Below are positions 1-5,539 of a DNA stretch of 6,484 nt, piece by piece. The stretch covers positions 1 through 6,484 of the forward strand of contig JAUXGG010000101.1 of the NCBI GenBank assembly GCA_030622265.1. Reading direction: 5' to 3'. The stretch is from Candidatus Eiseniibacteriota bacterium (lineage in GTDB: Bacteria; Arandabacterota; Arandabacteria; Arandabacterales; Arandabacteraceae). The translations under genes and the position numbers were made by a program. Every line of letters starts with the position of its first letter. Positions within the stretch are counted from its first letter, which is position 1. Under the pieces are notes generated by a model. That model did no database searches and was not told the origin of the DNA. It worked only from the letters and a program-made list of their open reading frames with translations.

Positions 1-76
1 ATAATTCACAAACCTGGGGTCAGGTACCGCTTTGTGAATTCACAAAGCGGTACCTGACCCCAGGGTTGTGAATTAT
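1..76. repeat. 76-bp near-perfect palindrome, REP/MITE-like element
   Basis: Positions 1-38 and 39-76 are reverse complements with a single mismatch (A12 opposite G65), centred on the GAATTC at 36-41. Each half is itself a hairpin. AATTCACAAA (3-12) pairs with TTTGTGAATT (31-40), enclosing a core with a small CCTG...CAGG stem and GGTACC. The right half (37-74) repeats this in inverse orientation. The unit can therefore form either one long cruciform or two side-by-side hairpins, as expected of a REP doublet (BIME) or small MITE. The stop codon of the C25 peptidase gene (73-75) lies inside the right end, so the transcript of that gene runs into the structure, which could protect or end its 3' end. 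There is no T-tract, so it is not a classical Rho-independent terminator. No transposase is visible. The link to REP-associated transposases is an inference. Confidence 0.85.
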
Positions 77-2745
77 CTGAGCAGGATGACTTTCCTGGTG
101 GAAGTCTCTTGATCGATTCTGAAACTCACCATGTAGATGCCCGGCGGCAGCTTGTCGCCTGAGAACCCGCGGGCCTCCCATCGTCCACCCCAGCCACCGG
201 CTTCACGCCAGGCGACGGGCACACTTGCCTGCCACCTCCCGCGAACATCGAAGACGTCGATCCCGACCTCGGAGGCCGGGTTCCCGTTTATAACAAAGGA
301 GACGGTCCCGGTGAACGGGTTCGGCTTTATGAGAACCCGGGGGCCGTCCCCCGGCACCGGGGGAATGCCCATAAGCCCCTCGACCGAGAGCGAGCAAACA
401 TCTGAGAGATCACTTTCCTGGTAAGCCGAGTCAAGGCCGGAGACCCAATAATAGTAGGTGATGCCTTCTTCGACATCCCAATCAACAAAGCTCGTGTCCG
501 GAGCAGGCACCGTGACGAGACTCTCGGGCACCATCACGGTGTTGCGGTAGACCTTATAGCCCAGAAGGTCCTCGGTCTCAAGGGGGGACCAGGCAAGCTC
601 GACTGTGGGCCAGTCTTCCCGGGCTGTCACATTCTGAGGCGCATCGGGAAGCGAGCCTTCCACCACCATAACAGTCTCAAGCACGGGAAGGTGACCGGTG
701 TCGGTTACGGTAAGATCGATGGACCCCAAGCTTTCCGGAGCGATGAAGAGATTCGCCACACCGTCCCCACCGGTTTCCTCGACGCAATAGACATCGCCAT
801 CCCTGCAGAGACAGACTGTTGCTCCCGAGACCGGGCCTCCATCCGAAGTGACGGTAACGCTGAAGGTCTGGGGACCCAGTTCCGTCTCGGAGCTGAATGC
901 GGCCATCATCGTGTCGGGCTCACTCGTCCAGAGATTCATCTCCGGGTCGCCCAGGAGATTCAGGCCGTACATGACATAGCGCATATAGAGATCGCTCCGT
1001 GACTCGCCTACATACTCATGTTTGGCGTCCGCGTGGGCCTTGCCCAGGCGCGTGAAACCCATCGTGAAGATGGATTCGAAGAAGGCCTGGTCATAGTAAT
1101 CACTCGGGCCTTCTCCCGGGAAGGACGGGGTGTTCCAGCCATAACGGGAATTCCCCACAAAGAAGCCGCCTCCACCCTCCGAGAGCACCCAGGCCTCCCC
1201 CAGGCAGTCGTTCTGGTCGAAGCCGCCCGACTGGCAAGTGACACCGTACATGAGTCCATACCGGGGCCCGTTCAAGAGGGATTCCACGTCCGAATTGGTC
1301 AGGGCATCCTCGGCAAGCGACATCGATGTATAGTACCCGTGGCTTAAGATATTGATGAAGTTCATGCCCTCGTTGAGGGCGCTCATCACCGTGGCCAGGT
1401 TGAGGTTGCCGCTGGATTCATAGAGCTTCTCCACCGAGAAGACCGGCGGCACATATAGAGAATCGATCAGGTTCTTGGCCACCCCGGCGTCGGTGTAGTC
1501 CGGGTCTTCAGGGTCGGCGGGGTCTCCCCAGAGGATCTCGCCAGCGAAGAGCGCGTCCTCGAGATAATCCGTGGGCAGGGTGTAAACACCTTCGTAGGTC
1601 AGCACCTTGGTCACGAAGAGATCGGCTTCCGCCGAGTTGGAAACAGGGGCCCTGCCGACGAAGACATCGGCATACATATTGATGTCGTCCGATGGAATCT
1701 CACCGTAGTAGAGGTCGCCGTCAGCATTCCAGGTACCATCAAGGTCGGAGTAATAGAGGTCGCAGGGCAAGTATGGTTTGTCTGAAAGCGGAACATATGC
1801 CTTGCGGTCGGGGATGACCTGGGTGTCTCCGCCAAGCAGGACCCAATCTGTTCCAGAATTCGAATAGTAGTCCTTGATGCAGTTTCTTATGCGCGCCTGA
1901 AGATCGATACCTGAATACTGGAAGTTGATGGTCTCGACCGTCACGATGCGGGCTCCAAGCCCCTTGCGGGTCTTCCACTCCCTCAAGGGTTCGAAGGACG
2001 CGGCCAGGCTGTCACGCGTGATAATGAGATAGGGGGCCGTCTCACCGGAGAGCCTCATCGGCGGGCCGCCCGGAGCTTTCTCCTGGGCCGTCTTCCACCG
2101 ATCTTCCTTATTTCCTACCAGGCTCCCCACGAGATCAGGCTTGGCCCTCATCAAGTCCTGCCCCGTCACCGGAACCGCCCACCGGTACTCCACGCTCAAG
2201 GCCAGCCTGGTGTAGAGGATCAGCTTGCGATCCGACGGGCGGTATCTCAGGGGATAGACCAGGATTTCGCAAACAGTCACTCCCCCAAGCCTGCCCCAGC
2301 CGACCAACTCACCCGCAGTTTCCGGATACAGCTCATCCGATGTGTAGACCGATGCCAACGGTTCTACGAAGTCAACAGGTCGATCTGGCGACAGGCTCTG
2401 GGGAGGCTGTGAAGGCCATACGAAGTAGTCACCCGTAAGCTCCATGCTGTCTTGTACCACCAGCGCGAAGTCAGCGACGTCGCAGCCGGCGGGTAATGCT
2501 ATCCTCACCGGAACCTGCGGAAGACGGGGTTTGCCTGGGCGATTTGACCACCTCGCTCCACAAAGAGCGACTACGTCGTATCCCTTCAAGCTTGAAAACC
2601 GCAAATCATCTTGAGAGAAGTTGAGGTCGGTGGTATAGGTACCTGCCGAAACCCCGGTGGCCAGGATGAGACCAATGGCCACTGCAACTTCACACAACCT
2701 AGCTATCCCGCAGGATCCGCGCCATGTACCATTGCTTTTTGCCAC
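73..2745 (-). CDS. Secreted C25 (gingipain-like) cysteine peptidase with FN3 domain and FlgD/T9SS-like C-terminal tail
   Basis: This 890-residue protein is a predicted exported caspase-fold cysteine endopeptidase of family C25. Residues 1-34 form a signal peptide with a basic N-region, a hydrophobic VAVAIGLILATG stretch and a VSA cleavage site. Residues about 35-230 resemble the gingipain propeptide, with GKPRLPQVPVRIALPAG at 71-87. The catalytic domain spans about 237-607. The likely dyad is His469 in ILSHG and Cys504 in GVTCQSGG, followed by the family's glycine-rich GGGGFFVGNSRYG (524-536) and a closing LLGDPEMNLW (597-606). An Ig-like domain (about 615-697), an FN3 domain (about 701-790) and a FlgD_ig/T9SS type A-like tail (about 803-890, PNPF...LPPGIY...KVILLR) follow. 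The start is GTG, with AGAGGTG 7-8 nt upstream and no other in-frame Met before residue 101. The gene lies 117 bp downstream of the amidohydrolase. Its TAA stop falls within the terminal palindrome. Cleavage specificity cannot be read from the sequence. Confidence 0.93.
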   Translation of the reverse strand: MAKSNGTWRGSCGIARLCEVAVAIGLILATGVSAGTYTTDLNFSQDDLRFSSLKGYDVVALCGARWSNRPGKPRLPQVPVRIALPAGCDVADFALVVQDSMELTGDYFVWPSQPPQSLSPDRPVDFVEPLASVYTSDELYPETAGELVGWGRLGGVTVCEILVYPLRYRPSDRKLILYTRLALSVEYRWAVPVTGQDLMRAKPDLVGSLVGNKEDRWKTAQEKAPGGPPMRLSGETAPYLIITRDSLAASFEPLREWKTRKGLGARIVTVETINFQYSGIDLQARIRNCIKDYYSNSGTDWVLLGGDTQVIPDRKAYVPLSDKPYLPCDLYYSDLDGTWNADGDLYYGEIPSDDINMYADVFVGRAPVSNSAEADLFVTKVLTYEGVYTLPTDYLEDALFAGEILWGDPADPEDPDYTDAGVAKNLIDSLYVPPVFSVEKLYESSGNLNLATVMSALNEGMNFINILSHGYYTSMSLAEDALTNSDVESLLNGPRYGLMYGVTCQSGGFDQNDCLGEAWVLSEGGGGFFVGNSRYGWNTPSFPGEGPSDYYDQAFFESIFTMGFTRLGKAHADAKHEYVGESRSDLYMRYVMYGLNLLGDPEMNLWTSEPDTMMAAFSSETELGPQTFSVTVTSDGGPVSGATVCLCRDGDVYCVEETGGDGVANLFIAPESLGSIDLTVTDTGHLPVLETVMVVEGSLPDAPQNVTAREDWPTVELAWSPLETEDLLGYKVYRNTVMVPESLVTVPAPDTSFVDWDVEEGITYYYWVSGLDSAYQESDLSDVCSLSVEGLMGIPPVPGDGPRVLIKPNPFTGTVSFVINGNPASEVGIDVFDVRGRWQASVPVAWREAGGWGGRWEARGFSGDKLPPGIYMVSFRIDQETSTRKVILLR

Positions 2746-2862
2746 GCTCTAGCACCTCTTCCCTCTCAAAATGCAGTTTGACCTCCGTGCGATGCACGTC
2801 TGGCACTTCACTTAGGCCAACTTGCGTATCCGGAGGGTAAGAGTGTGCATCAGCCGTGCCAG
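2746..2862 (-). other. 117-bp intergenic region between amidohydrolase and C25 peptidase genes
   Basis: This gap separates two genes on the same strand. It contains a perfect 7-bp inverted repeat, CTGGCAC (2800-2806) against GTGCCAG (2856-2862), which begins directly after the amidohydrolase stop and encloses 49 nt. It also holds a short CGTGC-GAT-GCACG hairpin (2786-2798). Neither is followed by a T-run on the minus strand, so no Rho-independent terminator can be called. No convincing -35/-10 pair is visible, so it is open whether the peptidase gene is transcribed from its own promoter here or by readthrough. The ribosome binding site of the peptidase gene (GAGGT at 2754-2758) is at its left end. 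Confidence 0.5.
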
Positions 2863-4458
2863 TTATCGAGGCACTACTGTTTTGCCCCGAGCCACGGTCA
2901 TGGCCACGCCTGCCTCGAGGATGGCGTCGGGTTCAGGGATGGTGAGAATATTGCGGTCCAGGACCGTGAAGTCGGCGCGCATTCCCTGCCGTATTGCCCC
3001 GGCGAGCGCGCTTTCGCCCCCCGCCAGCGCGGCCCCGAGGGTGTAGGCGTCCACGGCCCCGGCCACGGTAATGCACTGTTCGGGATACCAGGCGGGATGC
3101 TTGGGGCGGGCCGGATCGCGCCTGGTTACGGCGGCGTGGATCCCCTTCAAGGGATCAGGGGTTTCAATGGGTGCGTCGGAGCCAAAAGCCATCATGCCGC
3201 CGGCCTCCGAAATGGCCCTGAAGGCATAGGCGTTCCGGCTTCTCTTGCCCCAGTACCTGTCGGCGACATCCATATCCGCCACCAGGTGAACAGGCTGCAT
3301 CGATGCGGTGACCCCCAGGGCGCCGAATCTGGGTATATCCTCACGACGCAGTACCTGGGCGTGTTCCACCCTCAAGATGGCCTTCCTCTCGGGGAAGCGG
3401 CGGCGGGCCTCCTCGTAGACATCCAGTACATCCTTATTGGCCCTGTCTCCGATCGCATGAACCGCAAGCGAGAAGCCCTTCTTGAGTGAGAGTAAGACCA
3501 TCTGCTCGAGGTCGGCCCGCGATGTGGCCACGATGCCGGTATTATCCGGCTGATCGCAGTAAGGCTCAAGCATGCTGGCCGTCTGCGAGCCCAGGGCGCC
3601 GTCGGAGAAGATCTTGATGAAGGGGGCGTGAGTCTCGGGCTCAAGGGGCTCGATATCGGCGAGCTCGTGGACCTCCCACATCCTCACGCAATTGAGGGTC
3701 AAGCTGCCGCCTTCATTAGCGGCGTCGAGCACCCGGGCGTCATCCGGGTCGATCACGGTATGAACACCCGTAAGACCCAGTGAGGCGAGCCGCTCGCAGC
3801 CAGCCTTGATCGCCCGCACGGCCTGGGCCTCTTCCTCTTCGCTGTTCTGCCTTGAAACGATTAGGCCGGCGTTTTCCTTCAAGATGCCGGTGGGCCTGCC
3901 CTTCGCGTCGACCTCTATCTCCCCACCCTCGACATGCCCCACCAATTCCTCCAGCCCGAACTTCTCAATGACAAGAGAATTGACCCACATGAGGTGGCCG
4001 TCTCTGCTATAGAGCGCAACCGGATTATCGGGAGCGATCTCATCGAGCATCTCCCTGGTGGGGAACCCATCCAGTCCCCAGCGCTGCTTGTCCCAACCCC
4101 GCCCGCTGAGCCAGCCACCGCTCAGCCAGACTTCCCTGGGCAGCTTCGCCACGTGGGCCCTGATCATATCCAGCCCTTCCTCAAGGGTGCTGGTATCGGA
4201 AACGTCGAGCCCGGTCAGGATTACAGAGTAGGGTACCAGGTGCAGATGGCAGTCGGTAAGGCCCGGAAGCAGCAGCTTCCCGCCCAGGTCGATGATGTCC
4301 ATGCCCGGGCGCTTCACGAAGGCCGAGGAAGGGCCGACCTCCTCGATGGTGGCCCCCCGGAACACCACGAAGCCGCGGTCGATGGTCTCCCCCCTGCCGA
4401 GATAGACCACACCATTCACGAATGCTCTCAAGCCCGAAGATGTCCCCATCGCCGCCAT
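2863..4458 (-). CDS. YtcJ-type metal-dependent amidohydrolase (Amidohydro_3 family)
   Basis: This 531-residue, full-length member of the amidohydrolase superfamily matches the YtcJ/NfdA-like branch (Amidohydro_3), which hydrolyses C-N bonds using a metal centre in a TIM barrel. Visible signatures are the N-terminal beta-sandwich start (FVNGVVYLGRGE), the PGLTDCHLHL strand-1 motif with ligands His71 and His73, KIFSDGALGS (282-291), His334 in AVHAIGDRA, His366 in RVEHAQ, and Asp428 in FGSDAPIETPDPLKGI. The C-terminal RADFTVLDRNIL segment closes the sandwich domain. There is no signal peptide, so a cytoplasmic location is expected. ATG 4456-4458 is preceded by GAGGAAG (4464-4470) at 5 nt spacing. 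A second ATG at codon 4 is poorly spaced. The start overlaps the stop of the TusA-like gene by one base (TGATG), which indicates translational coupling. The family is confident. The substrate (an N-substituted amide, formamide or other) cannot be assigned. Confidence 0.93.
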   Translation of the reverse strand: MAAMGTSSGLRAFVNGVVYLGRGETIDRGFVVFRGATIEEVGPSSAFVKRPGMDIIDLGGKLLLPGLTDCHLHLVPYSVILTGLDVSDTSTLEEGLDMIRAHVAKLPREVWLSGGWLSGRGWDKQRWGLDGFPTREMLDEIAPDNPVALYSRDGHLMWVNSLVIEKFGLEELVGHVEGGEIEVDAKGRPTGILKENAGLIVSRQNSEEEEAQAVRAIKAGCERLASLGLTGVHTVIDPDDARVLDAANEGGSLTLNCVRMWEVHELADIEPLEPETHAPFIKIFSDGALGSQTASMLEPYCDQPDNTGIVATSRADLEQMVLLSLKKGFSLAVHAIGDRANKDVLDVYEEARRRFPERKAILRVEHAQVLRREDIPRFGALGVTASMQPVHLVADMDVADRYWGKRSRNAYAFRAISEAGGMMAFGSDAPIETPDPLKGIHAAVTRRDPARPKHPAWYPEQCITVAGAVDAYTLGAALAGGESALAGAIRQGMRADFTVLDRNILTIPEPDAILEAGVAMTVARGKTVVPR

Positions 4459-4751
4459 CAGGGCTTCCTCACATAGATCCGCCGCTCCCGGCCCCCGGAA
4501 ACCACTGCCCTGGAACCTCCCACCCCCGGGGTCTCCTCGATGCCATTACCGGTCTTGCCGCACCAGAGGCCTATCTCATCAAGAGCCGCGGGGCCATCCA
4601 GGATGATTTCGATGAGATCGCCGCTGGCCGCGCTTTCAAGGGTCCTGCTCAACTCGAGGATGGTGAAGGGGCATTGCTTTTCGCGCAGGTCGACTGTGTG
4701 GTCTGGGTTGGCGTGCGGCCGTTGCCTGTCGAGTACCGGCCAATCAGGCAT
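4458..4751 (-). CDS. TusA/SirA-like sulfur-carrier protein
   Basis: This 97-residue protein matches the small TusA fold. A first beta-strand (HTVDLREKQCPF) leads to the hallmark Cys27-Pro28, then a helix (TILELSRTLES), then SGDLIEIILDGPAALDEIGLWC with a second conserved-position cysteine, Cys64, and a final strand ERRIYVRKP. In characterised TusA proteins the CP cysteine carries a persulfide from a cysteine desulfurase to downstream acceptors for tRNA thiolation, cofactor synthesis or sulfur oxidation. By inference this protein is a cytoplasmic sulfur relay. The ATG at 4749-4751 lies inside the last codons of the zinc ribbon gene (8-nt overlap), and no good Shine-Dalgarno is visible, so translation probably depends on coupling. 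No alternative GTG/TTG exists before the CP motif. The roughly 18-residue N-terminal extension ahead of the first strand is slightly longer than in E. coli TusA. The acceptor is unknown. Confidence 0.85.
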   Translation of the reverse strand: MPDWPVLDRQRPHANPDHTVDLREKQCPFTILELSRTLESAASGDLIEIILDGPAALDEIGLWCGKTGNGIEETPGVGGSRAVVSGGRERRIYVRKP

Positions 4752-4932
4752 CGCAGTCCGGGCACTTCTCGCCCTTGGGAAGCAACTTACCGCAACTGCT
4801 GCAACGGTTCAGGGACACTCCGCAGGCCTTGCAGAGCGGGCCGATCTGCCCCACAGGCGCATCACAGAAGGGGCACGCACAACCCTCCTTGCCTTTGCCG
4901 GTCTCCTTGCCCTTGTCTGCTTCATTCGTCAC
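4744..4932 (-). CDS. Small double zinc ribbon protein
   Basis: This 62-residue protein is almost entirely zinc-ribbon. A charged, lysine/glycine-rich N-terminus (residues 1-17) is followed by CPFC (20-23), CKAC (34-37), CSSC (44-47) and CPDC (57-60). That gives two Cys4 sites in the double zinc ribbon (DZR) arrangement, plus one extra cysteine at 18. I chose the GTG start at 4930-4932 because GGGGAGGA (4941-4948) sits 8 nt upstream. A longer reading to 5046 would run through the NifU-like gene in another frame and adds only residues without zinc-ribbon character. The gene overlaps the upstream NifU-like gene by 11 nt and the downstream TusA-like gene by 8 nt. Such ribbons usually bind nucleic acid or protein partners. 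Here the neighbours suggest a role in metal or sulfur handling, but that is inference from position only. Confidence 0.85.
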   Translation of the reverse strand: MTNEADKGKETGKGKEGCACPFCDAPVGQIGPLCKACGVSLNRCSSCGKLLPKGEKCPDCDA

Positions 4933-5320
4933 GGCTCTTATCCTCCCCACCAGACCCGGTCTTGCTGCGGTAGTCCTCGATTGCCTTGTGCAGGGCGTCG
5001 GCGCCCAGGTTGGAACAGTGCATCTTATTCGACGGCAAACCATCAAGCTCAGCGGCCACGTCCTTGTTGGTGATCTTCATGGCCTCATCGAGGGTCTTGC
5101 CCAGGGCCATCTCGCTCACCATGCTCGAGACGGCTATGGCTGCCCCGCAACCGAAGGTCTTGAACTTGACATTTTTAAGCCTGTCGTCCTCCACCTTGAT
5201 CTGGAAGGTCATCATATCGCCGCACACAGGATTGCCGGCAGTCCCGGCCCCGTCGGCTTCCTTTATCTCACCCACGTTCCGGGGATTCATGAAGTGATCC
5301 ATTACTTTTTCACTATACAT
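4922..5320 (-). CDS. nifU: NifU/IscU-type Fe-S cluster assembly scaffold protein
   Basis: This 132-residue protein is a full-length, single-domain IscU/NifU-N scaffold on which Fe-S clusters are assembled from sulfide donated by a cysteine desulfurase. The whole signature is visible: YSEKVMDHFMNPRNVG at the N-terminus, GNPVCGD with Cys33 and Asp35, FKTFGCGAAIAVSSMVSEM with Cys58, and LPSNKMHCSNL with His101 and Cys102. These correspond to the cluster-ligand and catalytic positions of the family. The HscA-recognition LPPVK motif of proteobacterial IscU is LPSNK here, which fits the NifU-like branch rather than a full Isc system. The start at ATG 5318-5320 gives the conserved MYSEKV N-terminus and follows a G-rich GGGGTGG (5326-5332). 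An upstream in-frame extension to 5383 has no family similarity. It is the first gene of the overlapping operon. No cysteine desulfurase gene is in the window. Confidence 0.93.
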   Translation of the reverse strand: MYSEKVMDHFMNPRNVGEIKEADGAGTAGNPVCGDMMTFQIKVEDDRLKNVKFKTFGCGAAIAVSSMVSEMALGKTLDEAMKITNKDVAAELDGLPSNKMHCSNLGADALHKAIEDYRSKTGSGGEDKSRDE

Positions 5321-5354
5321 CGCTACCACCCCACTTTTCAAAAGCCTCAGCCCT

Positions 5355-5383
5355 AATCTGGCACAGCCAAGGGGGCCAGTCAA
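5355..5383 (-). promoter_or_regulatory. Candidate promoter for the NifU-like operon
   Basis: On the minus strand TTGACT (5378-5383) matches five of six bases of the -35 consensus. It is followed after 17 bp by CAGATT (5355-5360), a weak -10 that keeps the A at position 2 and T at position 6. Transcription would begin near 5347, about 27 nt before the ATG. The position is right for the operon, but the -10 is poor and the host sigma-factor consensus is unknown. Confidence 0.3.
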
Positions 5384-5390
5384 GCCGAAA

Positions 5391-5418
5391 AAGGGAGAAT
5401 TCCCTTGTATAGTAAGGG
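5391..5418. repeat. Interleaved AAGGG / CCCTT / AAGGG inverted repeat
   Basis: AAGGGA (5391-5396) is the reverse complement of TCCCTT (5401-5406) across a 4-base spacer. The same CCCTT (5402-5406) is also complementary to AAGGG at 5414-5418 across a spacer containing TATAGT. The two hairpins are mutually exclusive. On the minus strand the first one is followed by a short T-run, so it could act as a weak terminator or attenuator. As duplex DNA it could be an operator in the divergent promoter region. Confidence 0.35.
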
Positions 5419-5433
5419 GGTTTTAAGTATCAT
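5405..5433 (+). promoter_or_regulatory. Candidate promoter for the plus-strand gene pair
   Basis: TTGTAT (5405-5410) and TATCAT (5428-5433) are separated by 17 bp. The -10 matches five of six consensus bases and the -35 three of six. Transcription would start near 5440 and give a leader of about 100 nt before the TTG start at 5540. An alternative -10, TATAGT (5408-5413), has no acceptable -35 upstream. The call rests on consensus similarity alone. Confidence 0.3.
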
Positions 5434-5440
5434 GCATTGC

Positions 5441-5524
5441 TTCGGGCAGGGAAAACGCCTGAGATTTCGTTGAAATGCCCGGAGTGCTGTGGTAGGTTCC
5501 GGGCAAGTGATAGGTTCCGGGTAA
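5441..5524 (+). promoter_or_regulatory. Structured 5' leader with alternative hairpins
   Basis: The segment TGCCCGGA (5476-5483) can pair with three others in the presumed leader. These are TTCGGGCA upstream (5441-5448, eight pairs with one G-U), TCCGGGC (5498-5504, seven perfect pairs with 5477-5483) and TCCGGGT (5516-5522, six pairs plus one G-U). A separate small stem ATTTC-GTT-GAAAT lies at 5464-5476. Pairing with the last partner would place a helix only three bases before the Shine-Dalgarno at 5526-5533. This is the layout of a translational switch. No known riboswitch core is recognised, and the promoter is only predicted. Confidence 0.35.
5489..5524 (+). repeat. Two tandem copies of an 18-bp repeat
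   Basis: GTGGTAGGTTCCGGGCAA (5489-5506) is followed without a gap by GTGATAGGTTCCGGGTAA (5507-5524). The two agree at 16 of 18 positions. The pair ends one base before the AAGGAGG ribosome binding site of the 5540 gene. It could be a protein-binding site on DNA or RNA, or simply a slippage duplication. Each copy carries one of the pairing partners of the leader structure. Confidence 0.7.
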
Positions 5525-5539
5525 TAAGGAGGATCGGCC

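Noticed and set aside
1..76. Palindrome considered as a CRISPR repeat or Rho-independent terminator
   Set aside because: There is no spacer array, only two inverted halves, and no T-tract follows the stem on either strand.
2786..2798. CGTGC-GAT-GCACG hairpin considered as a terminator of the operon
   Set aside because: The stem is only five pairs and no T-run follows on the minus strand.
2845..3489. 214-codon plus-strand open frame within the amidohydrolase gene
   Set aside because: It is an antisense shadow of a gene with all family motifs and shows no recognisable domain or ribosome binding site.
4933..5046. N-terminal extension of the zinc ribbon protein to an upstream ATG
   Set aside because: The segment is the NifU-like coding sequence read out of frame. 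The GTG at 4930-4932 has a strong ribosome binding site.
4422..5356. Three plus-strand open frames of 177-193 codons across the sulfur operon
   Set aside because: They are proline- and arginine-rich antisense frames typical of GC-rich DNA and lie opposite well-supported genes.
5321..5383. N-terminal extension of the NifU-like protein by 21 residues
   Set aside because: The added residues have no family similarity. The conserved N-terminus begins at MYSEKV, and the extension overlaps the candidate promoter.
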